From contig NZ_JAMOHZ010000009.1 of the NCBI RefSeq assembly GCF_024448715.1, positions 62,001 through 126,000 of the forward strand: DNA of 64,000 nucleotides. The letters run 5' to 3'. The stretch is from Stutzerimonas stutzeri. Lineage in GTDB: Bacteria; Pseudomonadota; Gammaproteobacteria; Pseudomonadales; Pseudomonadaceae. The translations under genes and the position numbers were made by a program. A model generated the notes under the pieces. The model worked only from the letters and a program-made list of their open reading frames with translations. It was not told the origin of the DNA and did no database searches. Shown here piece after piece: positions 56,776-64,000 of this stretch. Each line of letters opens with the position of its first letter. Within the stretch, counting starts at the first letter, position 1.

Positions 56776-59643
56776 TTGCCTTCAAACCCCGCGATAAGCT
56801 GGCATTCGATCGCCTTTCTGATCTCCTTCATGCTGCTGGCCGCACTTGGCTTCCAGGCTGCGCGAACCCAGCAAGCCGTACTCGCCACCAACCAATCGGT
56901 CAGCCGTAGCCTGGAGATCATCACGGCGGCACAGGCGATACTTTCGTCGCTAAAGGATATCGAAACAGGCTCGCGCGGCTTCATTCTCACCGGCGAAGCC
57001 GAATATCTGGCGCCGTATGAGCAAGGGCTAGTCGAGCTGGAGGCACATCGCCGCCATCTGCAGGCCGTCACGTCTGAAAGCGAATATCCCGATACGCCCT
57101 GGTTCGACGAACTGGATGCTGCCATTGCCGCACGCTTGGTGATTGCGGCAGGCAACATTCAAGCGCGCCGCGACAGCGGCCTGCAGACCGCCGTCGAACG
57201 CGCTCGCCGGGCCGGTGGCAAACAAATCATGGATCGCCTGCGGGCGCTGCTCGGCGCAGTCGAACAGCGCGAGCGGAAGCAGCTCGCCAGCGCGCACCGC
57301 GCTGTGGCCGGGACCATCGAGCACAGCCGGCAATTGGCGCTGGCCGGCGGTTTGATCGTGTTCGCGTTGTTCCTCGCCGCATTCTGGGCAGTTCGCCGCA
57401 ACATGCAGATCCGTCAACGCCTGACAATCCAGGCGCAAGCCGGTGAAGCGCATCTAGCTGCTTTGCTGCAGGCCATTCCCGATTACCTTTACGCGATCGA
57501 CAGCCGGCGCCAGGTAACCGGCCTATCCCACGCGAGCAGCAATCGCGGGCCAGCACCTACGGCAATCGAACCCTTATTGCTGAAGCTGCTCGAGCAAACC
57601 GACGATGACGAAGTACAGCAGACCACCTGGTGCGAGGTAGATGGTCATCGGACTTTCGAGGTGCGTCTTGTACGCACCGGATTTGACGATCACCTCGCCA
57701 TCGCCCGCGACGTCACCGAGCTCCAACGCAGCCGCGACAAGTTGCACGATCAGCGAGCGTTCCTGCGTAAGGTAGTCGATACCGACGAAAACCTTATTTT
57801 CGTGCGCGACGAACGGGGACGCTTTGCGTTGTGCAACTCGGCTTTTGCCGGCCTGCTCGACACCCGACCGGACGTGATCGAGCGACGTTGTGTCGAGGAC
57901 ATCGCCGGTGCGCAGTTATTGCTGCCGTTGTTGCAGGGCGAGGCGGAGCTGCTCAGTAGCGGTGGCGAGCTACGCATCACCGACGTGAACCTGACCGATG
58001 CGCGCGGCCAGGAACGCTGGCTACAAGTGCTCAAGCGACCGCTGCAGGTTTCCGGCGGTGCCTGTTACGTGGTGACCGTGGCGGTGGATATTTCCCTGCG
58101 CCGACATATGGAGCAAATGAAGACCGAATTCATTTCCACTGTCAGCCATGAACTGCGTACGCCATTGACGGCCATCCGCGGCGCCCTGGGCATGCTGGCC
58201 GGCGGCATCGCGGGTGAGGTGAGCGAGGGCGCTCGGCCGTTGATGGACATCGCGCACAAGAATAGCGAGCGGCTGGTGCGCCTGATCAACGACATTCTCG
58301 ACATCGAGAAACTCGAAGCCGGTCGTCTTCCATTCAATCTCATCCGCTGCGATGCGCTCACGTTGCTCGAACAGGCATTGCAGGATATCGAACCCTATGG
58401 CCGCGATTACAACGTCAGCCTGACGCTTGCGACGCTGGCGGAGCCGATCGGCTCGGATATCGAGGTCGATCCGGACCGCTTCGCCCAGATCATGGCCAAC
58501 CTGCTGTCCAACGCGATTAAGCATTCGCCACCTGGCGGCATCGTGTCTGTCGACATACACAGTGATGATGGCAGCATGCTGGAAATCGGCGTTCAGGACC
58601 GGGGGCTGGGGATTCCGGAAAGCTTCCGTTCCCGGGTATTCGAGCGTTTCGCCCAGGCCGACTCTTCCGATGCCCGCCGTCGCGGTGGCACCGGGCTGGG
58701 CCTGGCCATCACCCGCTCATTGGTACAGAAGATGAGCGGGCGGATCGGCTTCGACTCGCAGGAAGGCCAGGGCACGCGCTTCTGGCTGCGGCTGCCACTG
58801 TATCCACGGACACCGCCTTACACGTCGATGCCACAGCAACCCCCGCTGGCGGCGGCCTCGAAATCGTCAGCGCGCATTCTTATTCTCGAACCCGACTCGC
58901 CATCTGCCGAACAGCTGGCCGCCATCTTGCGGCAACAAGGCTACGCAACCCTGATTGCCGAGACGGCGGCTCAGGCCCGTGAGCTGCTCGCAACGTTCAA
59001 TGTTCAGGCGCTTACGCTCAGCCCTGCATTGAACGATGAAGACAGCGTCGTCTTCTTGCAAAATTTACGCGGCCAAAGCGTCTACCAACACCTGCCGGTA
59101 TTGATTGTGAGCTTGCAACCGCAACGCCGCGATGACGACGATGGCGAGTTGCGAGGTGGCGCAGTCGGGGTAATCGACTGGCTGCACAAGCCGATCGATC
59201 CGTCGCGGATCACCGACGTCGTTCGCACCTGCCTCCAAACCGACGGCTCCCGCCCGCTGATACTGCACGTCGAGGACGAAGCGGATCTGCGTGAACTCCT
59301 GGCCAGGCTGCTCGCGCCGCTTGGGGTCGATCTGCAGGGCGCCGCTAGCCTGGCCGAAGCTCGCCAAATGATCGCAGAACAGCCCTACGACCTGGCAATC
59401 ATCGACTTGATGCTGCCCGACGGCAACGGTAGCGAGCTGTTTGATCAGCTGGCTCAGACAGTACCACCGCCGCCGGTGATCATCTTTTCCGCGCTGGATT
59501 CGCCCGCCTACGACAGCCGCCTGGTCTTGCGCCAACTGGTCAAATCCCGCCATGACGGGGATGAACTGGCGACGCTGATCCAGCACTTGCTACAGCACTG
59601 GCCACCCAGCCAGACGAAAAATTCCGACGAGGTCAATGTATGA
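56776..59643 (+). CDS. CHASE3-PAS hybrid sensor histidine kinase with two receivers
   Basis: 955 residues from a TTG with AGGAG seven bases upstream. N-terminal helix, periplasmic CHASE3-like helical domain (LKDIETGSRGFILTGEAEYL), second helix (about 190-212), PAS regions, HisKA with phospho-His about 458 (TVSHELRTPLTAI), HATPase (NLLSNAIKHSPP, GTGLGLAITRSL). Two receivers follow: the first (about 695-815) has no phospho-acceptor Asp (LTLSPALND), the second is canonical (AIIDLMLPDGNGS). The gene overlaps the next receiver as ATGA. Confidence 0.9.
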   Translation: MPSNPAISWHSIAFLISFMLLAALGFQAARTQQAVLATNQSVSRSLEIITAAQAILSSLKDIETGSRGFILTGEAEYLAPYEQGLVELEAHRRHLQAVTSESEYPDTPWFDELDAAIAARLVIAAGNIQARRDSGLQTAVERARRAGGKQIMDRLRALLGAVEQRERKQLASAHRAVAGTIEHSRQLALAGGLIVFALFLAAFWAVRRNMQIRQRLTIQAQAGEAHLAALLQAIPDYLYAIDSRRQVTGLSHASSNRGPAPTAIEPLLLKLLEQTDDDEVQQTTWCEVDGHRTFEVRLVRTGFDDHLAIARDVTELQRSRDKLHDQRAFLRKVVDTDENLIFVRDERGRFALCNSAFAGLLDTRPDVIERRCVEDIAGAQLLLPLLQGEAELLSSGGELRITDVNLTDARGQERWLQVLKRPLQVSGGACYVVTVAVDISLRRHMEQMKTEFISTVSHELRTPLTAIRGALGMLAGGIAGEVSEGARPLMDIAHKNSERLVRLINDILDIEKLEAGRLPFNLIRCDALTLLEQALQDIEPYGRDYNVSLTLATLAEPIGSDIEVDPDRFAQIMANLLSNAIKHSPPGGIVSVDIHSDDGSMLEIGVQDRGLGIPESFRSRVFERFAQADSSDARRRGGTGLGLAITRSLVQKMSGRIGFDSQEGQGTRFWLRLPLYPRTPPYTSMPQQPPLAAASKSSARILILEPDSPSAEQLAAILRQQGYATLIAETAAQARELLATFNVQALTLSPALNDEDSVVFLQNLRGQSVYQHLPVLIVSLQPQRRDDDDGELRGGAVGVIDWLHKPIDPSRITDVVRTCLQTDGSRPLILHVEDEADLRELLARLLAPLGVDLQGAASLAEARQMIAEQPYDLAIIDLMLPDGNGSELFDQLAQTVPPPPVIIFSALDSPAYDSRLVLRQLVKSRHDGDELATLIQHLLQHWPPSQTKNSDEVNV

Positions 59644-60029
59644 GCGATTCTGGCAATCAGCGCATCCTGATGGTGGAGGACGAAGAAGATATCGCCTTCC
59701 TTATCCGCTTCATGCTCGAGCGGCACGGATTTGTCGTCGAGCATGCCGCTGACGGCCGACAGGCACTCGAAAAGCTGAGCAGTTCCAGCCCACCCGACTT
59801 GACGCTGATGGACATCATGCTGCCGTACCATGACGGCCTTGAGCTGATCGAGCGGCTACGCGCACAGCCTGGCTGGGGCAGCGTGCCGGTGCTGATGCTG
59901 ACCGCCAAGGCACGTGAGGTGGATATCGTCCGTGCGCTGGAGCTGGGCGCGGATGATTATGTGACCAAGCCCTTTCAGCCGGAGGAACTGCTGGCGCGCA
60001 TCCGCCGCCTGCTAAGGAGACCGCGATGA
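59640..60029 (+). CDS. Stand-alone response regulator receiver (CheY-like), third
   Basis: 129 residues. Receiver with acidic pair VEDEEDI, phospho-acceptor Asp about 58 (LMDIMLPYHDG), TAKAREVD and Lys in TKPFQPEEL; the sequence is closest to OmpR-type receivers, but no DNA-binding domain follows. It overlaps both the hybrid kinase before and the yaiO-like gene after it by four bases, tying signalling directly to the export genes. Confidence 0.9.
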   Translation: MSDSGNQRILMVEDEEDIAFLIRFMLERHGFVVEHAADGRQALEKLSSSSPPDLTLMDIMLPYHDGLELIERLRAQPGWGSVPVLMLTAKAREVDIVRALELGADDYVTKPFQPEELLARIRRLLRRPR

Positions 60030-61156
60030 TTCGTCGGGCTCTGTTGCTGGCCCTCGCGCTGTTTGCGCCGCTAGCGCTAGGGGATGTAGCGACCGCGCAA
60101 CGGCAAATCGAGGCCCAACAACTCGACGCCGCACAGGCGACACTCGATGCGTATCTGCTGCGACAGCCTGACGATAGCGAAGCGCAATTCTTGCTGGCGC
60201 GAGTGCTGGCCTGGCAGGGTAAGCCGGAGCAGGCCTTGCCGATCTATCAACAGTTGTTGCAGCGCGAACCCGACAACGCCGACTACCTGCTCGGTCAAGG
60301 CCAGGCCTTGCTCTGGGGCGGTCGTCCACAGACCGCCCTGGATTCATTGGAGCGCGCCGCGCGCATCGCGCCGAATTATGCCGAGGTGCAACAGGTGATG
60401 CAGCAGACCCGCGCCGCGCTGACCTCACCGGCAACCGCCACCACGCCACCCGCCAGCGCCCCTGCGCAACGCCGTCATGAAATAGAGCTGTCGGCCCGTC
60501 AGGATTGGCTCGATAGCGGCTTCGATAACTGGCGCAGCCAGCGCCTGGATTACGCCTCGACGCAGCCGGAGGGTCTCGGCTGGTACGGTGCCTTGTTACG
60601 CGAACAGCGTTTCGGCGAATGGGATCAGGGCGCCGAACTGGGCGCGGTGTTTGCCCTGGGTGACAACTGGACGCTACAACCTGAGGTTGGTTATCAGCCC
60701 TCGCCTTACTTCCTGCCACAGTGGCACGCCGACCTTCGCCTGCAACGGCGTCTGCCCTCAGGGTTTCTCGGTGCCGCCAGTATCCGCCGCACCGAATATG
60801 AAACCACCCGAGTCGACCGCCTCGCGCTCACGGCCGAACGCTACTGGGACTCTTGGCGTGCTGGCTACACATTGAACATCACCGATGTTGCCAATGCCGG
60901 CACGCCCATCGGCCACGACCTGGCATTGGATTACTACTACGATGGCCTGAGCTATGCCGGCATACGCATGACGGTCGGCGAGGAAGAAGCGGTCGAGGAG
61001 CAACAGTTGATTACCAGCGACGTGCGCGCGCTCAGCCTGCAGGGTCGGCATTGGCTCGACAGTCGCTGGGCACTGACCTGGGAGGTTGGCCATCACCGCC
61101 AAGGAGATTTTTATCAGCGGCGCTGGTTGCAGCTCGGCTTGCGCCATGCTTTTTGA
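60026..61156 (+). CDS. YaiO-family outer-membrane protein with TPR domain
   Basis: 376 residues, ATGA overlap with the receiver gene. Signal peptide of about 19 residues. Residues 20-135 hold TPR-like helical repeats (EAQFLLARVLAWQGKPEQALPIYQ; ADYLLGQGQALLWGGRPQTALDSL). Residues about 150-376 form a beta-barrel: alternating hydrophobic strands rich in Tyr/Trp and a terminal Phe (LGLRHAF), the usual outer-membrane insertion signal. The TPR plus barrel plan resembles PgaA/BcsC exporters, with a much shorter TPR arm. Likely the outer-membrane exit of the glycan made by the GT2 synthase. Confidence 0.85.
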   Translation: MIRRALLLALALFAPLALGDVATAQRQIEAQQLDAAQATLDAYLLRQPDDSEAQFLLARVLAWQGKPEQALPIYQQLLQREPDNADYLLGQGQALLWGGRPQTALDSLERAARIAPNYAEVQQVMQQTRAALTSPATATTPPASAPAQRRHEIELSARQDWLDSGFDNWRSQRLDYASTQPEGLGWYGALLREQRFGEWDQGAELGAVFALGDNWTLQPEVGYQPSPYFLPQWHADLRLQRRLPSGFLGAASIRRTEYETTRVDRLALTAERYWDSWRAGYTLNITDVANAGTPIGHDLALDYYYDGLSYAGIRMTVGEEEAVEEQQLITSDVRALSLQGRHWLDSRWALTWEVGHHRQGDFYQRRWLQLGLRHAF

Positions 61157-61232
61157 GGAGGCAGTGAGTTGTCCGGCTTGGCTCTGCGAAAGGCCGAACC
61201 CTGTGTGGCTATCGCTCTGGCCGGAAGACGGC

Positions 61233-62270
61233 ATGCTGCAACTCGTACTGTATGGCGCGCTGGGCCTGGGTGCGCTGACCTTGCTGATAATGGTGCAAGT
61301 GCTGGTGCTCGGCGAAGTAGCCAGGCGCCGAGCGGCACGGCGCCAGCAATTCAATGACCAATGGCGACCATTCTTTGCGCTGTGCAGCCTTGGCGAGGAT
61401 TTGCCCGAGCCGCCGCCCTCATTACCCCGTAATCGCCAGTTCTGGTTTCTGCTGCAGTGGAACCGCACACAGCTGCAACTGCGTGGCACGGCGCGCGAGC
61501 GGATGAACCGTGCGCTCGTCGCCATGGGAATGGATCGCCAGGCGCTGGGGCTATTACGCGGCCGGGTACGCAGCAAACTGATCGGCTTGACCTCTCTGCG
61601 CCATCTGGCCGATCCAGCGCACTGGGACGCGGTACAGCCGCTATTGCTGAACCGCAACGCCATCGTATCGCTTGCCGCCGCCCAGTCCTTGATCGCCATG
61701 GACCCGACGCGGGCCATGCAGCTCATTCTGCCGGCATCGGTAACGCGCCCGGACTGGGCGCTGCCTCGCCTGGCCAGCCTTTGCCAGCAGGCCGGCGAAC
61801 AGGCGGTGACCATGCCGCTGCTGATGACCCTGTCCGGCTCCGATGATCCACGGCGCGGGCGGCTGGCTGCGTTATTGGTGCACGGCGAACCGCGCCATGC
61901 TGCGCCTTGGGCACGCGCTCGGCTAGACGAAAACGCCGCGCCGGAGCAGTTGCAAGTGGCATTGCGTTGTCTTTGCGAACTCGGCGATCCGCGCGATCGT
62001 GCACGACTGCAACGTGCCCTGACGCACAGCCACGCCGATGTGCGGCTGGCCGCGCTGCAAGCGCTCCACAAGCAGGCACGCGGCGATGACAACGAACTGT
62101 TTCTACCGATGCTCGGCGACAGCAGTTGGTGGGTCCGACAGGCGGCTGCCGACAGCCTGGCAACGCTGCCCGGCGCCACGCCCGACGGTTTGAAGCAGCT
62201 GCTCGCGCATGTGCCAGACCGTTACGGCCAGGACGCACTGCGCCGCGCAATCGCGGAGGTACGGCGGTGA
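61233..62270 (+). CDS. Membrane-anchored HEAT-repeat protein
   Basis: 345 residues from the ATG at 61233 (GGAAG six bases upstream); in-frame starts at 61146 or 61164 are possible. One N-terminal membrane helix (about 3-27) and then about 300 residues of HEAT-like helical repeats, e.g. LLNRNAIVSLAAAQSLIAMDP, HSHADVRLAALQALHKQA and LGDSSWWVRQAAADSLATLP. No catalytic motif is visible. The stop overlaps the synthase start as GTGA. A scaffold that links synthase and exporter is a reasonable guess from context; I do not recognise a named function. Confidence 0.8.
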   Translation: MLQLVLYGALGLGALTLLIMVQVLVLGEVARRRAARRQQFNDQWRPFFALCSLGEDLPEPPPSLPRNRQFWFLLQWNRTQLQLRGTARERMNRALVAMGMDRQALGLLRGRVRSKLIGLTSLRHLADPAHWDAVQPLLLNRNAIVSLAAAQSLIAMDPTRAMQLILPASVTRPDWALPRLASLCQQAGEQAVTMPLLMTLSGSDDPRRGRLAALLVHGEPRHAAPWARARLDENAAPEQLQVALRCLCELGDPRDRARLQRALTHSHADVRLAALQALHKQARGDDNELFLPMLGDSSWWVRQAAADSLATLPGATPDGLKQLLAHVPDRYGQDALRRAIAEVRR

Positions 62271-63667
62271 CGTTCGACTGGCTGTGGTGGCTGCAACTGG
62301 GCTTTATTCTCTATTTCCTGCTACTCAACGGCATGTACCTGCTGCTCAACGTTCTGTCGATGGTGAGCCTGATGGGGTACATCCGCCAGCGCGCCGAAAC
62401 TGGCGAAATCGCGCCATACCTTGGCGTGGAGCCCCCGGTTTCGGTGCTGATGCCGGCGTTCAACGAGCAAGCGACTATCCGTACCTCAGTGCGTTCGATG
62501 CTCCAGTTGCAATACCCTGACTTCGAAGTGGTGGTCATCAACGACGGCTCGAAGGACAACACCCTCGCCGTCCTGGTTGAGGAGTTCGAACTGGTGCCGC
62601 ACCCCGAACCACTGCGCCAAGCGGTCGCGCACCAGCCGGTCGCGGCGATTTATCGCTCGCGCCGCTATGCCAATCTGCGGGTAATCGACAAGGCCAACGG
62701 CGGCAAGGCGGACGCATTGAATGCAGGCATCAACGCGGCGCGTCACGGCCTGTTCTGTGGTGTCGACGCTGACTCCATTCTGCAGCGCGACAGCCTGCTG
62801 CGTGTGGTTCAACCCTTCCTTGAAGACGAACGCACCGTGGCGGCTGGCGGTACCGTGCGCATCGCCAACGGTTCTGAGGTGCGTGGCGGCTTCCTGATCC
62901 GCGCTGGGCTGCCGAGCAACTGGCTGGCGCGTTTCCAGATCGTCGAATACCTGCGTGCCTTTCTTTTCGGCCGCCTCGGCTGGTCGCCGATGAACGCCGT
63001 ACTGATCATCTCCGGCGCCTTCGGCCTGTTCGATCGCGAGCGGGTGATGGCCATCGGCGGCTACCGCACCGATACCGTTGGCGAGGACATGGAACTGGTC
63101 GTGCGGCTGCACCGCTACCACCGAGAGCGACGCATTCCGTACCGCATACGTTACTTGCCAGACCCGATCTGCTGGACCGAATGCCCGGAGGACCTGGGCA
63201 CGCTGGGACGTCAGCGCAGCCGCTGGCAGCGCGGGCTCGCGGAAAGCCTGAGCCGCCACGCGCGGCTTGCATTCAGTCTGCGCGGTGGCACGCCGGGTTG
63301 GCTGGCCTGGCCGTTCATGGCGCTTTTCGAATGGCTGGGCCCGCTGATCGAGTTGGCCGGCTACGGCTTCATGATCGGCGGGTTCGTGCTCGGAATAGTG
63401 TCCTATCAGGCACTGGCGGCGTTCCTGCTGGTGGCGATCGGTATGGGCATCTTGCTGTCGGTGAACGGCCTGTTGCTAGAAACCATATCGTTCCGCGTTT
63501 ATGAGCGTCGACGCGACATGCTGCGGCTGTTTCTAATGGCCGTGCTGGAGAACTTCGGTTACCGCCAGATCAACACAGCCTGGCGTTGCCGCGGGCTCTG
63601 GCAATGGTTCTCACGACGCAAGCATCAGTGGGGCGCGATGCGCCGCAGCGGGCGGTGGGGGCAGTAG
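62267..63667 (+). CDS. Processive family-2 glycosyltransferase (polysaccharide synthase)
   Basis: 466 residues from the GTG at 62267 (GGAGG upstream, GTGA overlap). N-terminal membrane helices (about 8-36), cytosolic GT-A domain with NDGS (92-95), KANGGKADALN, the metal-binding DAD (about 167-169), catalytic TVGED (about 270-274) and QRSRW (316-320), the QxxRW signature of processive synthases such as cellulose, PNAG and hyaluronan synthases. Further helices occur at about 345-415. There is no PilZ domain. It should polymerise a sugar from a nucleotide donor and pass it across the inner membrane; the sugar is unknown. Confidence 0.9.
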   Translation: MTFDWLWWLQLGFILYFLLLNGMYLLLNVLSMVSLMGYIRQRAETGEIAPYLGVEPPVSVLMPAFNEQATIRTSVRSMLQLQYPDFEVVVINDGSKDNTLAVLVEEFELVPHPEPLRQAVAHQPVAAIYRSRRYANLRVIDKANGGKADALNAGINAARHGLFCGVDADSILQRDSLLRVVQPFLEDERTVAAGGTVRIANGSEVRGGFLIRAGLPSNWLARFQIVEYLRAFLFGRLGWSPMNAVLIISGAFGLFDRERVMAIGGYRTDTVGEDMELVVRLHRYHRERRIPYRIRYLPDPICWTECPEDLGTLGRQRSRWQRGLAESLSRHARLAFSLRGGTPGWLAWPFMALFEWLGPLIELAGYGFMIGGFVLGIVSYQALAAFLLVAIGMGILLSVNGLLLETISFRVYERRRDMLRLFLMAVLENFGYRQINTAWRCRGLWQWFSRRKHQWGAMRRSGRWGQ

Positions 63668-63678
63668 GTCTCCCTTAA

Positions 63679-63742
63679 GCTTGAAGCCGGACGCATCGCC
63701 GGCGTCGCGCCATGCGGGCTGTCCGGCTTCAAGCGGCTTTTT
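63679..63742. terminator. Bidirectional terminator between the synthase and aldehyde dehydrogenase genes
   Basis: Perfect 14-bp arms (63679-63692, GCTTGAAGCCGGAC, and 63721-63734) around a 28-base loop, followed by a T-run on the plus strand. It separates two convergent genes. Confidence 0.8.
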
Positions 63743-64000
63743 AAAGCTTTATCCAGGTCGCTTTCAGCTCGGTGTACTTGTCGAATGCATGTAGCGATTT
63801 GTCGCGGCCATTGCCCGACTGCTTGAAGCCACCGAACGGTGCGGTCATATCGCCGCCATCGTACTGATTGACCCAGACACTGCCGGCACGCAGCGCCTTG
63901 GCGGTCAGGTGAGCCTTGGACAGATCCGCCGTCCATACCGCAGCGGCGAGGCCGTACGGGGTGTCATTGGCGATAGCGACAGCTTCCGCAGCGGTATCGA
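63741..64000 (-). CDS. Aldehyde dehydrogenase, PuuC/KauB-like (5' part off window)
   Basis: The last 86 codons of a gene continuing past the right edge. The segment NDTPYGLAAAVWTADL, GSVWVNQYD, PFGGFKQSGNGRD and the end KYTELKATWIKL are typical of NAD(P)+-dependent aldehyde dehydrogenases that oxidise gamma-glutamylaminobutyraldehyde or other aminoaldehydes of polyamine breakdown. If so it would act in the same pathway as the spu genes 20 kb away. The catalytic Cys and Glu are outside the window, so substrate is inference. Confidence 0.85.
   Translation of the reverse strand, partial: DTAAEAVAIANDTPYGLAAAVWTADLSKAHLTAKALRAGSVWVNQYDGGDMTAPFGGFKQSGNGRDKSLHAFDKYTELKATWIKL

Noticed and set aside
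61169..61357. Plus-strand 62-aa ORF with a good GGAGG before a TTG
   Set aside because: It is out of frame with the HEAT protein and ends soon; low-complexity Ala/Arg composition.

Overview
The window is high-GC DNA from a gamma-proteobacterium of the Pseudomonadaceae, most like the Pseudomonas/Stutzerimonas group. The grounds are gene order and families: a complete spuABCDEFGH polyamine operon divergent from spuI and followed by aguBA, a dctBD-dctPQM dicarboxylate TRAP system with a sigma-54 promoter, and a typical pseudomonad REP palindrome (perfect 23-bp arms at 47818-47880). The species call is inference; no rRNA or tRNA gene is visible.

Layout. 1-5.0 kb: the start of a Tat-exported [2Fe-2S] subunit of a PaoABC-like aldehyde oxidoreductase (cut by the left edge), then a hybrid sensor kinase split by an apparent one-base deletion and translationally coupled to an acyl-CoA dehydrogenase. 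5.9-9.5 kb: a small envelope-glycan cassette (flippase, nitroreductase-like protein, pyruvyl transferase) without glycosyltransferases, ending in REP-like repeats. 9.7-16.1 kb: a tightly overlapping caa3-type cytochrome c oxidase operon with a fused subunit I/III, CtaG, a membrane-anchored triheme cytochrome c and DedA. 16.3-17.4 kb: two small membrane proteins. 17.7-21.2 kb: an Mla-like MCE lipid transporter operon (STAS-permease, ATPase, MCE protein, lipoprotein). 22.0-25.3 kb: rfbBACD for dTDP-L-rhamnose. 25.4-32.4 kb: dctB, dctD and dctPQM. 32.4-35.6 kb: single genes (2OG-Fe(II) oxygenase, DUF2059 protein, alpha/beta hydrolase, thioredoxin-like protein). 35.6-49.0 kb: spuHGFEDCBA (minus strand), spuI and aguBA (plus), together covering polyamine uptake, the gamma-glutamylation route and agmatine breakdown. 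49.1-51.4 kb: a PAS-GGDEF diguanylate cyclase and the delta-9 desaturase desA.

51.8-63.7 kb is the most unusual region: nine co-directional genes, most of them overlapping. Three stand-alone receivers, two large hybrid or sensor kinases and an Hpt-REC-REC-GGDEF protein run directly into a YaiO-like outer-membrane TPR/beta-barrel protein, a membrane-anchored HEAT-repeat protein and a processive family-2 glycosyltransferase (QRSRW motif). I read it as a phosphorelay and c-di-GMP controlled, synthase-dependent exopolysaccharide export system of a type I do not recognise as described. The right edge holds the C-terminus of an aldehyde dehydrogenase resembling PuuC/KauB.

Start sites were chosen from ribosome-binding sites, ATGA/GTGA overlaps, signal peptides and family lengths. 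All functional calls come from reading motifs, without database searches.
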